Below are positions 1-6,491 of a DNA stretch of 15,123 nt, piece by piece (position 1 is the first letter of the stretch; every line of letters begins with the position of its first letter). The notes below the pieces were generated by a model. It was not told the origin of the DNA. It made no database searches and was given only the letters and a program-made list of their open reading frames with translations. The DNA comes from Paratractidigestivibacter sp963658035 (lineage in GTDB: Bacteria; Actinomycetota; Coriobacteriia; Coriobacteriales; Atopobiaceae): positions 1 to 15,123 of the forward strand of contig CAVKOL010000047.1 in assembly GCA_963658035.1 (NCBI GenBank), written 5' to 3'. The position numbers and the translations under genes were made by a program.

Positions 1-667
1 TAAGGACGGCGCCCCAGATAAGGTCGATGTACTGGCGGCTCTCGCCGGCGTCGGCCAGGTCCTGGTCAAGCTCCACGAGGTTGTCGAAGGCGTGGTCGAT
101 CTCGGCCTTGGTGAAGGCCGAGTAACGGGCACGCGAGACGGGCACGTTGGGGTTGACTTCCAAGATCTGGCGCAGGGCGTCCGAGCCGATAAGCTCGCCC
201 TCGCGGTCGAAGTCGGTGCCGATAACCACCGAGTCGGCCTTCTTGGCCAGGTTCTTAAGGGCGCGGATGATGCCCTTCTCGGCGGGAAGCTTTTGGATGG
301 GGGCCCACACCAGGTACGGCAGGCTGGCGATCTTCCAGCCCTTGATGTCGATGCCGTCTTTGAGGTAGGGCTTGCGCTTGGACTTGTAGGGCGGGCGCTC
401 AAGGCCGTCGGGCAGGTCGGCGGGCATGATCTCGCCCTCGGCGCTCACGGCAAACCAGCCCTCGTTCTTGTCGAACTTGAGCTCGGTGGGGAAATCCGGC
501 TGCAGGATGTGGCCGCGCAGGCCGATGGTCACGCACTCCTCCCCGCCCATCTCAAAGCGAAAGACGGGCGTGTCGTAGACCTTGTCGGCCTTAGGCTTGC
601 CGGACTGCGACAAAAGGCGCGCGATCTGGCCGGCGGCGTCGTTTTTCTCGGTGACGATAAGCTTCAA
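1..667 (-). CDS. Type IA DNA topoisomerase, N-terminal part (cut by window edge)
   Basis: This is the first 222 codons of a type IA topoisomerase, which passes one DNA strand through a transient break in the other. The N-terminal TOPRIM domain is visible. KLIVTEK (residues 2-8) carries the motif-1 glutamate E7. TDFDREGEL (151-159) holds the acidic Mg-binding residues D152 and D154, followed by E157. The stretch ending RQYIDLIWG (211-219) resembles the start of the core domain after TOPRIM. The catalytic tyrosine would lie beyond the window. I chose a TTG start at 667-665 because GGGGGA sits about 5 nt upstream and the next codons give the canonical TOPRIM first strand. The gene starts 21 bp after tatC stops and is probably the last visible member of the same operon. 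The style is closer to archaeal or TopB-like enzymes than to E. coli TopA, so I give no symbol. Confidence 0.88.
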   Translation of the reverse strand, partial: MKLIVTEKNDAAGQIARLLSQSGKPKADKVYDTPVFRFEMGGEECVTIGLRGHILQPDFPTELKFDKNEGWFAVSAEGEIMPADLPDGLERPPYKSKRKPYLKDGIDIKGWKIASLPYLVWAPIQKLPAEKGIIRALKNLAKKADSVVIGTDFDREGELIGSDALRQILEVNPNVPVSRARYSAFTKAEIDHAFDNLVELDQDLADAGESRQYIDLIWGAVL

Positions 668-688
668 CGGATCCCCCGTCTGTTTGGA

Positions 689-1477
689 TTAGAGCTTGTC
701 GAGCTCGTGCTGCTCGTAGTCCTCGCGCGTCCACTTGAGGGCGGCCTTGCCGTCGCGCGCGACGATGACGTAGCGTGCGACAAAGAGGGCGACCTCGTAG
801 AGGGCGATCAAGGCGGCGAACATCAAGATCATGGTCACGGGAGAGGCGTCCGGCGTGACCACGGCGCTCAAGATCATGAGGCCCACGTAGATGTAGCGCC
901 ACTGCGAGCGGAAGGTCTTGTACGGCACCAGGTGTAGGATGGACAGGTAGAAGATGACCAGCGGCAACTGGAAGGCGATGCCAAAGCCGATCTCGAGCAT
1001 CATGTAGATGTTGAGATAGTCCTCGGCGTCGGCCATGGTCTGGGCGAACTCGAAGGACTGGTCAAGCAGCCAGCCAAAGGCGGCCGACTGGATAACGAAG
1101 AAGCAGAAGATCATGCCCAGGAAGAACAGGACCACCATGGCGGCCACGGTGGGCACGACCCATTTGCGCTCGTTGGGCTTCAAGGCCGGCAGGAAGAAGG
1201 CCATGATCTCCCAGATGATGATGGGCGCGCAGATGATTATCGAGAAGAAGCAGGCCACCTTGAAGCGAATGGTGAAGCCGCCCAGCGCGGTGAAGACGTA
1301 GAGGCTGCCGCCGTGCATGGCGTCGGCGATCTGGTCCATCATGAGCGAGATGAGCGCGGGCGTGGCGAAGTAGATGATGATGGCGCAGACAAAGACAGAG
1401 ACCACGATGATGGTCAATCTGCGGCGAAGCTCCCCGATGTGGTCGAAGAGCGGCATGCGTGCGGGACCGATAGGCAT
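689..1477 (-). CDS. tatC: Sec-independent protein translocase subunit TatC
   Basis: TatC is the multi-spanning receptor of the twin-arginine translocase, which exports folded proteins across the membrane. The 262-residue product has the family hallmarks. MPLFDHIGELRRRL (residues 8-21) matches the N-terminal H-x-x-E-L-R-R-R motif. A first membrane helix follows immediately. FFLPALKPNERKW is the conserved periplasmic-loop and cytosolic-loop region. GIAFQLPLVIFYL contains the F-Q-x-P signature, and VVTPDASP is the late TP-D motif before the last helices. About six membrane segments can be counted, and the length is normal. The ATG lies 4 bp after the tatA stop. Its ribosome site AAGGAGG overlaps the end of tatA, which points to translational coupling. 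M8 is a possible alternative start but has a less convenient ribosome site. Confidence 0.96.
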   Translation of the reverse strand: MPIGPARMPLFDHIGELRRRLTIIVVSVFVCAIIIYFATPALISLMMDQIADAMHGGSLYVFTALGGFTIRFKVACFFSIIICAPIIIWEIMAFFLPALKPNERKWVVPTVAAMVVLFFLGMIFCFFVIQSAAFGWLLDQSFEFAQTMADAEDYLNIYMMLEIGFGIAFQLPLVIFYLSILHLVPYKTFRSQWRYIYVGLMILSAVVTPDASPVTMILMFAALIALYEVALFVARYVIVARDGKAALKWTREDYEQHELDKL

Positions 1478-1481
1478 GTTG

Positions 1482-2087
1482 CTAGGCCTCCTTCGTGGCG
1501 TCGGCGTCTGCGGGGGCCTCTGCGGCAGCGGCGGGCTCGGGCGCGGAGACGGGCTCTGCGGCCGGGGCCTCCTCGACCTTGGCGGGGCGCTTCATGGAGT
1601 AGAGGTCGGCGACCGTGGGCTTCTTGGGGGCCTCGGGCTCGGCAGCGGGGGCCTCGGCGGGTGCGGCAGCGTCGGCGGCGGGCTCGCCCTCGGCGGCGTC
1701 ACCGGCGGACTCGTCGGTCGCGGCGGCCTCGGCTGCGGCAGCGGCCTCGGCGGCCTTGCGCTCGGCCTCAAGGCGGCGCTTGCGCTCGGCGAAGGACTCG
1801 GCCTTCTTGGGCGCGCTCGTCTCGGCGTCGGTCGTCTCGATATCGGCGTCCTCGTCGAGGTTGGCCTGGCGCTGACGGTTGGGCTTCTTGGGGGTGTCGC
1901 TCATGGCCTCGGTCGCGGGGTCCACGATCTCGGTCTGGACGACCTGGCTAAAGCCCTCCTGGGCGTTCCTAAACTGGCGAAGCGCGCGGCCCAGGGTCTT
2001 TCCCATGCCGGGGAGCTTGTCGGGGCCAAAGATCATGAACGCAAAGACCAGGATGAGGACGAGCTCTGTCTCTCCTATGCCAAACAC
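1482..2087 (-). CDS. tatA: Tat translocase pore subunit TatA/TatB family, long acidic tail
   Basis: This is the single-pass partner of TatC. The N-terminus MFGIGETELVLILVF is the short membrane helix with the conserved glutamate E8 position. FGPDKLPGMGKTLGRALRQF (about residues 20-39) is the F-G-P-x-x-L-P hinge followed by the amphipathic helix. From about residue 60 the protein becomes a long Ala/Glu/Pro-rich, low-complexity tail, with a charged KKAESFAERKRRLEAERKAAEA helix near 93-115, to residue 201. Typical TatA proteins are 60-100 residues and TatB about 150-180, so this one is long. The start is a GTG with AGGGA about 7 nt upstream. It is the only TatA/B-type gene seen beside tatC, so it may serve both roles or have a partner elsewhere. 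E8 and the MFGIGxxEL start also fit TatB, so the A/B assignment is uncertain. Confidence 0.9.
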   Translation of the reverse strand: MFGIGETELVLILVFAFMIFGPDKLPGMGKTLGRALRQFRNAQEGFSQVVQTEIVDPATEAMSDTPKKPNRQRQANLDEDADIETTDAETSAPKKAESFAERKRRLEAERKAAEAAAAAEAAATDESAGDAAEGEPAADAAAPAEAPAAEPEAPKKPTVADLYSMKRPAKVEEAPAAEPVSAPEPAAAAEAPADADATKEA

Positions 2088-2149
2088 AGACGGTTCCCTT
2101 TCAATCGTGCGCGGGGCAGTGGCCGCCGCGCGAAACCTATCGCTTGAGC

Positions 2150-2461
2150 TTAGCGGATGTTGAGGTCCGCGCCGACGCCGAGAAGACCAAGGACCCTCTC
2201 GACGTTCTTCTGCGGGTTGGCGACCGCCAGGGAGGCGCCGGCCTCCTGCGCGCGGTGCGCCGCGCCCACAAGGACACCTATACCCGTTGAATCGATGTAA
2301 GGAACCTGAGAAAGGTCAATGACGAGCTCGCCGGTAAAACCATCGGTCAAGACGTCGTCGATCTGGGCGCGAAGCTCGCTGGCGTTGGAGACGTCGACCT
2401 CGCCCGTGACGGCCAAGGTGACGCCGGCGTCTTGGGCGCTCTTCTCGATTGCAATACTCAT
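2150..2461 (-). CDS. STAS-domain protein, anti-sigma factor antagonist (SpoIIAA/RsbV-like)
   Basis: A 103-residue single STAS domain. Family members bind an anti-sigma or serine-kinase partner when dephosphorylated and release it when phosphorylated on a conserved serine. Visible features are TLAVTGEVDVSNASELRAQI (15-34), matching the usual G-E-x-D start, ELVIDLSQVPYIDSTGIGVL (45-64), the signature strand with the phosphorylatable serine at S58, and the C-terminal helix. S58 is at the same number as in B. subtilis SpoIIAA. A good AGGAG ribosome site precedes the ATG. The gene starts 20 bp after the TPR gene stops and lies 62 bp before tatA, so it probably belongs to the same transcript. No kinase (HATPase_c) or PP2C phosphatase partner is in the window. 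The target is therefore unknown, and it could act outside sigma-factor control. Confidence 0.9.
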   Translation of the reverse strand: MSIAIEKSAQDAGVTLAVTGEVDVSNASELRAQIDDVLTDGFTGELVIDLSQVPYIDSTGIGVLVGAAHRAQEAGASLAVANPQKNVERVLGLLGVGADLNIR

Positions 2462-2481
2462 ATTAGATGCACTCCTATCTG

Positions 2482-3447
2482 CTAGAAGCTGGTGCCGGAG
2501 AGGCTGGACAGGGTCTGGGAGAGGCCAGAGAGGCCGCTCGAGCTGCTGGAACTGGTGGTGGTGCCGTCGCTGGAGGCGTCGGCCAGGTCGCTCGAGGTCG
2601 AGGTGGTCGTGGAGGCAGACTCGCTGGACTCAAGCGACGAGATGCGGCTCTCGCCGTAGGACTTGGCGCCGTACTCGTCGTTGGCGTCGACCTCGATGGC
2701 CTTGTTGTAGGCGGCCTTGGCCTCGTCGGTCTTGCCGGCGGCCTCGTAGACCACGCCGAGGTTGGCCCAGGCGGGGCCGTAGTCGGGGGACTCCTGGGTC
2801 AAGGTCTCGAGCTCGGTCGTGGCGGCCGTGGTGTCCTCCTCGTAGTACTTGCACAGGGCCATGTCGACCTTGATGGCGTTGGAGTCCTTGATGGCCAGGT
2901 ACTCGCTGTAGTAGCTGCGGGCCTTCTCGAGCAGCTGGTTGGCGTGGCTCGTGGAGGCGTCGGTCGTGGCCACGTAGGTGACCGAGACGCCCCAGGTCAT
3001 GTACTTCTGTCCCAGGTTAAGCAGGGTGGCCAGGTTGGTCTTGTCGGCGGAGTACTTCTCCTCGAGGGAGGACACGGCGCTTTGGTACTTCTCGTCCACC
3101 GAGGCGTACTCGCTGTCGTCGGCCTCTTCGGTGGTCTCGTCGGTCGAGGAGTCGTCGCTGGTCTCATCGGTGGAGTCGGACGAATCGGAGCTGTCGCTGG
3201 TGTCGGTCGCATCGTCGCTCGAGGAATCCGAGGAAGACGAGGACGTGGCCGCGTCGGCGGTCAGGACGCTGTAGATGGCCGAGATGGACGGCAGCATCAT
3301 CGAGCCGGCCATGAGCACGGCAAAGATGGCGATAAGCACCTTCACCGGCGTGGACATCTCGCCGGCCTTCTTCTTGGGCTTGGGCTTTGCGGCCGCCTTG
3401 CCCTTCTCGGCGTCTGTCTTTACCTTGTCCTGAGGCTTGTCCGACAT
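2482..3447 (-). CDS. Single-pass membrane protein with external TPR domain and Ser/Asp-rich stalk
   Basis: A 321-residue protein of unknown role. Residues 1-34 are Lys-rich (KPKPKKK at 21-27), so the N-terminus should be cytoplasmic. A membrane helix follows at about 35-63, then a Ser/Asp/Thr stalk (69-113). An alpha-helical region (about 117-268) follows, in which residues 223-256 give a clear TPR unit: YGPAWANLGVVYEAAGKTDE, then AKAAYNKAIEVD. The tail is Ser-rich (270-321). By the positive-inside rule the TPR part is outside the membrane. The ATG at 3447 is preferred over an upstream in-frame start at 3696, because that extension would overlap the aminotransferase and cross its terminator. 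A GAAAGG ribosome site lies about 9 nt upstream of 3447. It heads the tat operon, so a link to export or envelope assembly is possible but unproven. Confidence 0.82.
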   Translation of the reverse strand: MSDKPQDKVKTDAEKGKAAAKPKPKKKAGEMSTPVKVLIAIFAVLMAGSMMLPSISAIYSVLTADAATSSSSSDSSSDDATDTSDSSDSSDSTDETSDDSSTDETTEEADDSEYASVDEKYQSAVSSLEEKYSADKTNLATLLNLGQKYMTWGVSVTYVATTDASTSHANQLLEKARSYYSEYLAIKDSNAIKVDMALCKYYEEDTTAATTELETLTQESPDYGPAWANLGVVYEAAGKTDEAKAAYNKAIEVDANDEYGAKSYGESRISSLESSESASTTTSTSSDLADASSDGTTTSSSSSSGLSGLSQTLSSLSGTSF

Positions 3448-3487
3448 GTGATGGTGCCTTTCCCAATGGCCGGCTGCGCGGCCGATT

Positions 3488-3516
3488 TTTAAACGCAATT
3501 TTTTAGAGTAAAGCAA
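3488..3516 (-). promoter_or_regulatory. Candidate promoter of the TPR-STAS-tatAC operon
   Basis: Reading leftward, TTGCTT (3516-3511) and TTTAAA (3493-3488) are spaced by exactly 17 bp, with an AT-rich spacer in an otherwise GC-rich context. The transcript would start about 35 nt upstream of the TPR gene. The -35 element coincides with the U-tract of the preceding terminator. The match to consensus is moderate and the call is tentative. Confidence 0.35.
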
Positions 3517-3546
3517 GACGCCCTGTTCGAAAAGAACAAGGCGTCT
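3516..3546 (-). terminator. Intrinsic terminator of the aminotransferase gene
   Basis: AGACGCC (3516-3522) pairs with GGCGTCT (3540-3546). After one C/A mismatch, TGTTC (3524-3528) pairs with GAACA (3534-3538), leaving a GAAAA loop. On the minus strand the stem is followed by TTGCTTT. It lies about 70 bp past the aminotransferase stop. Confidence 0.75.
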
Positions 3547-3613
3547 ATTTGGTCGCAAAACTACAGAACCGCCGCGCGGGGCGTGCGGGCGCGCTTTTGG
3601 CCGAGAAGGGCCC

Positions 3614-4900
3614 TTAAGCGCGCGCCGCCTTGGCGAGACGGGCCGAGACGAGCTTGACGGCAACGACAAAGACGTCAAGGGCCGCGCCCAGCTCATCGAG
3701 GGTGGGGAAGGTGGGCGCGATACGGATGTTGGTATCGGCCGGGTCGTTGCCGTAGGGCCAGGTGGCGCCCGCCGGGGTGAGCTTCACGCCCAGCTCTGCC
3801 GCGAGGGCGACGATCGCCTTGGCCGAGCCCTGCGGGCCGTCGAACGAGACGAAGTAGCCGCCCTTCGGCTTGGTCCAGGTCGCGACGCCCAACTCGCCCA
3901 GGCCAGACTCGAGCTTGTCCTGCACCAGCTTGAAGCGCGGCGCCACGATCGCGGCGTGCTTGGCCATATGGGCGCGCACGCCCGCGGGATCCTTGAGGAA
4001 CTTCACGTGCGCGAGCTGCGAGATCTTCTCGGGCGAGACGCGGGCAGAAGAGAAGGCGCGACGGACCTCTGCCATGTCGGCAGGGCTGGCGGTCATGAAG
4101 GCCATGCCCGAGCTGGGGAAGGTCACCTTGGCGGTGGAGGCGAACTCGTAGACCAGGTTGTCGGCTCCCGCCTCGGCCACGGCATCGAAGATGTTCAGGA
4201 GCTTGTCGCCCTCGCCCTCGAAGGTGTGGACGCAGTAGGCGTTGTCCCAGAAGATGCGGAAGTCGGGGGCGGCGGGCTTCAAGGCGGCAAAAGCACGCAC
4301 GGTCTCGTCGCTGTAGGTGATGCCCGTGGGGTTGGCGTACATGGGGACGCACCAGATGCCCTTGACCTGCGGGTCGTTCTCGACGTATTGGCGCACGACG
4401 TCCATGTCGGGGCCGTTGGGCGTCATAGGAACGGGGATGTTCTCGATGCCGTAGTGAGCCGTCACGGTGAAGTGGCGGTCGTAGCCGGGGGCGGGGCACA
4501 GGAACTTGACGGTGCCCTGCTGGCACCAGGGCTTCTCGCCGCCGATGCCGTGGGTATAGGCGTTGCAGACGACATCGTGCATGAGGTTTAGGCTGGATGA
4601 GCCGATGACCAGCACGTTTGCCGCGTCGACGCCAAGCAGCTCGGCCGCAAAGGCGCGGGCCGAGGGCAGGCCGTCGGGAGCGCCGTAGTTGTCGGCCGCG
4701 ACGCCCTGGTCGTTAAGGTCGCTGGAGGAGTTGAGCTCGTCGAGCATGGGCTTGGAAAGGTCGACCTGCTCTTGGCTGGGCTTGCCGCGGGCCATGTCCA
4801 GGGCCAGGCCCTGGGCCTTAAGGTCGGCGGCCTGCGCCTCGAGCTGGGCGATCGCCTCGTCGAGCTGGGTGTCCGACATTGCCTCATACGCGTTTGGCAT
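3614..4900 (-). CDS. PLP-dependent aminotransferase (MocR-type/class I fold, aspartate aminotransferase-like)
   Basis: A 428-residue fold-type I PLP enzyme, probably transferring amino groups between an acidic or other amino acid and a 2-oxo acid in the cytosol. Visible landmarks are DMARGKPSQEQVDLS (35-49), the substrate-entry motif of the atypical aspartate aminotransferase subgroup, and NYGAPDGLPSAR (71-82). CPAPGYDRHF (135-144) is also characteristic. Asn190 is in ANPTG, and Asp219 and Tyr222 in FWDNAY contact the cofactor. Lys258 in ASTAKVTF should form the Schiff base. An arginine late in the chain (NIRIAPTFP) fits the carboxylate-binding site. The ATG at 4900 has a perfect AAGGAGG 7 nt upstream. 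The gene is monocistronic between its own promoter region and terminator. The subgroup resembles the Corynebacterium-type aspartate aminotransferase, but the exact substrate cannot be read from sequence. Confidence 0.9.
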   Translation of the reverse strand: MPNAYEAMSDTQLDEAIAQLEAQAADLKAQGLALDMARGKPSQEQVDLSKPMLDELNSSSDLNDQGVAADNYGAPDGLPSARAFAAELLGVDAANVLVIGSSSLNLMHDVVCNAYTHGIGGEKPWCQQGTVKFLCPAPGYDRHFTVTAHYGIENIPVPMTPNGPDMDVVRQYVENDPQVKGIWCVPMYANPTGITYSDETVRAFAALKPAAPDFRIFWDNAYCVHTFEGEGDKLLNIFDAVAEAGADNLVYEFASTAKVTFPSSGMAFMTASPADMAEVRRAFSSARVSPEKISQLAHVKFLKDPAGVRAHMAKHAAIVAPRFKLVQDKLESGLGELGVATWTKPKGGYFVSFDGPQGSAKAIVALAAELGVKLTPAGATWPYGNDPADTNIRIAPTFPTLDELGAALDVFVVAVKLVSARLAKAARA

Positions 4901-5008
4901 AAGATATCCTCCTTAGGTGGGATGCTGACGCAAAAGTATAGTGAAGTTGCGCCGGATTCTCTTACAATCTGCCGATACGTTTGATGCACAAGTAACGAAA
5001 GGCCACCC
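4901..5008. promoter_or_regulatory. Divergent promoter region between the aminotransferase and the small plus-strand gene
   Basis: This 108-bp AT-richer spacer separates two divergent genes. For the minus direction, TATACT (4940-4935) is a good -10, about 35 nt before the aminotransferase start. I could not find a convincing -35 for it. For the plus direction, TACAAT (4963-4968) is a possible -10, about 40 nt before 5009, with a GAAAGG ribosome site near 4997-5002. The two -10 elements lie only 22 bp apart, so the promoters probably overlap and may compete. Confidence 0.45.
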
Positions 5009-5266
5009 ATGGACTTTGTCTCAGAAGATTACGGCGAGCTGCAAAACCTCGTGAACATGCTCTTTGCGCCGGGGGTTTCTCGCTATGCCACGGTCTCGCG
5101 CCTGGACGTGGTGCTAAAGTCGCAGGTCTTTGACTTCAACGACGACCTGCGCGAGGTCATCGAGCTTATCCCCTCGGGCAACTTCACGCGCACGCAGCTG
5201 TGCGACCAGATCAACTCGATCCTCTCGGGCCACGGCTGGACCAGCTTCTACGCCACCGTGGAGTAG
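5009..5266 (+). CDS. Small hypothetical protein (85 aa)
   Basis: I do not recognise a named family. The 85-residue product is acidic, with no signal peptide or membrane segment, and mixes predicted helices with a compact C-terminus (GHGWTSFYATVE). A helix-rich middle (RLDVVLKSQVFDFNDDLREVIELI) and FTRTQLCDQINSILS give a pattern resembling a small alpha domain with winged-helix-like spacing, but this is not enough to call DNA binding. It is judged real because it has an ATG with GAAAGG about 6 nt upstream, a candidate -10 (TACAAT) and amino-acid composition like a cytosolic protein. Divergent orientation from a metabolic gene also supports it. It is followed within 9 bp by a long inverted-repeat element that could shape its transcript end. 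Confidence 0.7.
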   Translation: MDFVSEDYGELQNLVNMLFAPGVSRYATVSRLDVVLKSQVFDFNDDLREVIELIPSGNFTRTQLCDQINSILSGHGWTSFYATVE

Positions 5267-5274
5267 GGGCGGCA

Positions 5275-5416
5275 ACGTATTTTCGAAATGCGGCGGCAGT
5301 ATTGGCTTCGACCAAGTAGCCACCCTTTTTAGGCGACAAAGTCCCAGTTGGCACTCGCAAGTAAGATGCGGCTACTAGCCCGACGACTTAACTGCCGCCG
5401 CTTTTCGAAAATACGT
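5275..5416. repeat. 142-bp element bounded by 26-bp near-perfect inverted repeats
   Basis: The left arm 5275-5300 begins ACGTATTTTCGAAA and ends GCGGCGGCAGT. The right arm 5391-5416 is its reverse complement except for one T/T mismatch (5289 against 5402). Each arm contains the palindrome TTTCGAAA. The 90-bp interior has no ORF but holds further pairings, such as TTGG/CCAA around CTTCGA near 5302-5315 and AGTAGCC (about 5315-5321) with GGCTACT (about 5371-5377). The octamer GCGGCAAC occurs on both flanks (5269-5276 and 5420-5427), the left copy overlapping the arm by two bases. It could be a MITE-like non-autonomous mobile element, an intergenic palindromic repeat or a structured RNA. Nothing here decides between these. 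Confidence 0.8.
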
Positions 5417-5440
5417 GACGCGGCAACACATCGCGGCATG

Positions 5441-5475
5441 AAAAAGGGCAGTCGGTCGGCGACCGGCTGCCCTTT
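5441..5475 (-). terminator. Intrinsic terminator of the yebC-family gene
   Basis: AAAGGGCAG (5443-5451) pairs with CTGCCCTTT (5467-5475), and the stem continues inward for six more pairs, including one G-U, to a 3-nt loop. The minus-strand transcript then runs into five U residues (from 5445-5441). It lies 22 bp past the YebC stop. The plus-strand side has only TTT, so it is weaker in that direction. Confidence 0.9.
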
Positions 5476-5497
5476 GCGTTGCGCATTTGCGGCGAGC

Positions 5498-6298
5498 TTA
5501 CTCGTCCTCGGCCAGGGCCTCGACGATCTCGTCGGTCATGTTCATGGTGTGGTAGACGTTCTGGACGTCCTCAAGCTCCTCGAGCTTGTCGACCAGGCGC
5601 TGGACCTTCTTGGCGTCGTTGACCGAGACATCGGTGGGGGTGGTGGGAACGCGGGAGGGCTCGCTACCCTTGACCTCGATGCCCTGGGCCTCGAGACCCT
5701 TCTGGACCTCCTGGAGCTTCTCGAAAGCGGTCCAGACGATCCACTCCTCGCCAGCGTCCTCGTAGTCCTCGCCGCCGGCCTCGGCAACGGCCATCATGAA
5801 CTCGTCCTCGTCGACGGCGTTGGGGCGGTCGGCGACCTTCTTCTCCTCGGACTTGATCACCTTGTCGACGGCGATGGAGCCCTTGCGCTCGAACTGGAAC
5901 GCGACGGAGCCGGAGGTGCCAAGGTTGCCGCCCGCGTGGGTGAAGGCGGAGCGGACGTCGGCGGCGGTGCGGTTGAGGTTATCGGTCAGGCACTCGACGT
6001 AGAGAGCGACGCCGGCGGGACCGTAGCCCTCGTAGTCGACCTCTTTGTAGTCGGCGGCAGAGGCGCCGGCGCCAAAGGCCTTGTCAATGGCGGCCTTGAT
6101 CTTGGCGTTGGGCATGGAGACCATGCGCGCACGGGCAACGGCGGCCGCGAGGGTGGCGTTGTTGTCGGGGTTGGGGTCGCCGCCGAGCTTGGCAGCAACG
6201 GTGATGTTGCGGGAAAGCTTAGAGAACAGCGAAGAGCGCTTGGCGTCGATAGCGGCCTTCTTGTGCTTAGTGGTAGCCCACTTAGAGTGTCCGGACAT
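5498..6298 (-). CDS. yebC: YebC/PmpR-family protein
   Basis: A 266-residue member of the YebC/PmpR (TACO1) family. These proteins were long annotated as transcriptional regulators, and more recent work on relatives implicates them in helping ribosomes through difficult proline-containing stretches. The N-terminus MSGHSKWATTKHKKAAIDAKR is the family signature, followed by FSKLSRNITVAAKLGGDPNPDNN and MPNAKIKAAIDKA. YEGYGPAGVALYVECLTDN (central) and GSVAFQFERKG are also conserved. Length is slightly above the usual 240-250, owing to an acidic insertion around the VDEDEFMMAVAEAGGEDYEDAGEE segment. The ATG at 6298 is chosen because AAAGGAG sits 6 nt upstream and it gives the conserved MSGHSKW start. 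An 18-codon upstream extension is not conserved-looking. It appears monocistronic. Confidence 0.95.
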   Translation of the reverse strand: MSGHSKWATTKHKKAAIDAKRSSLFSKLSRNITVAAKLGGDPNPDNNATLAAAVARARMVSMPNAKIKAAIDKAFGAGASAADYKEVDYEGYGPAGVALYVECLTDNLNRTAADVRSAFTHAGGNLGTSGSVAFQFERKGSIAVDKVIKSEEKKVADRPNAVDEDEFMMAVAEAGGEDYEDAGEEWIVWTAFEKLQEVQKGLEAQGIEVKGSEPSRVPTTPTDVSVNDAKKVQRLVDKLEELEDVQNVYHTMNMTDEIVEALAEDE

Positions 6299-6316
6299 GC
6301 ACATCTCCTTTAGTAT

Positions 6317-6332
6317 GCGGCGCTGACGCCGC
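6317..6332. other. Perfect GC hairpin in the yebC 5' leader
   Basis: GCGGCG (6317-6322), a four-base loop and CGCCGC (6327-6332) form a perfect 6-bp stem just upstream of the yebC ribosome site. It has no U-tract, so it is not an ordinary terminator. It could be an operator or mRNA-stability element, or chance in GC-rich DNA. Confidence 0.4.
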
Positions 6333-6491
6333 GCACGGCATGAAACGTTCACATGCTAAAGGAAAACGGTCTTCTCTGTAAAGGGGCGGCGCCAGAAGTG
6401 ACAATTCCTGCAAATTGGCGGCGAGAAGCAACTTGGGTCGCGGTATTGGGTACGAGAAGGACGTTTGTGCCCTTTTACGCTGGGAGGATTC

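Noticed and set aside
92..937. Plus-strand open frame across the topoisomerase and tatC
   Set aside because: It is the antisense shadow of two recognised minus-strand genes, with no ribosome site and no recognisable domain.
2467..3492. Plus-strand 341-codon frame opposite the TPR gene
   Set aside because: Gly/Val/Arg-rich repeats come from the complement of Ser/Asp codons. The minus strand has a coherent TM-stalk-TPR architecture.
3448..3696. N-terminal extension of the TPR protein to an upstream start
   Set aside because: It would overlap the aminotransferase and read through its terminator. The ATG at 3447 has a ribosome site and gives a sensible membrane-protein N-terminus.
5275..5416. 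Integron attC site or CRISPR repeat
   Set aside because: The arms are a single long inverted repeat, with no attC core boxes (RYYYAAC/GTTRRRY) in place and no regularly spaced direct repeats.
5269..5427. Clean 8-bp target-site duplication around the inverted-repeat element
   Set aside because: The GCGGCAAC copies are offset: the left overlaps the arm by two bases and the right starts 3 bp past it. It is noted but not accepted as proof of transposition.
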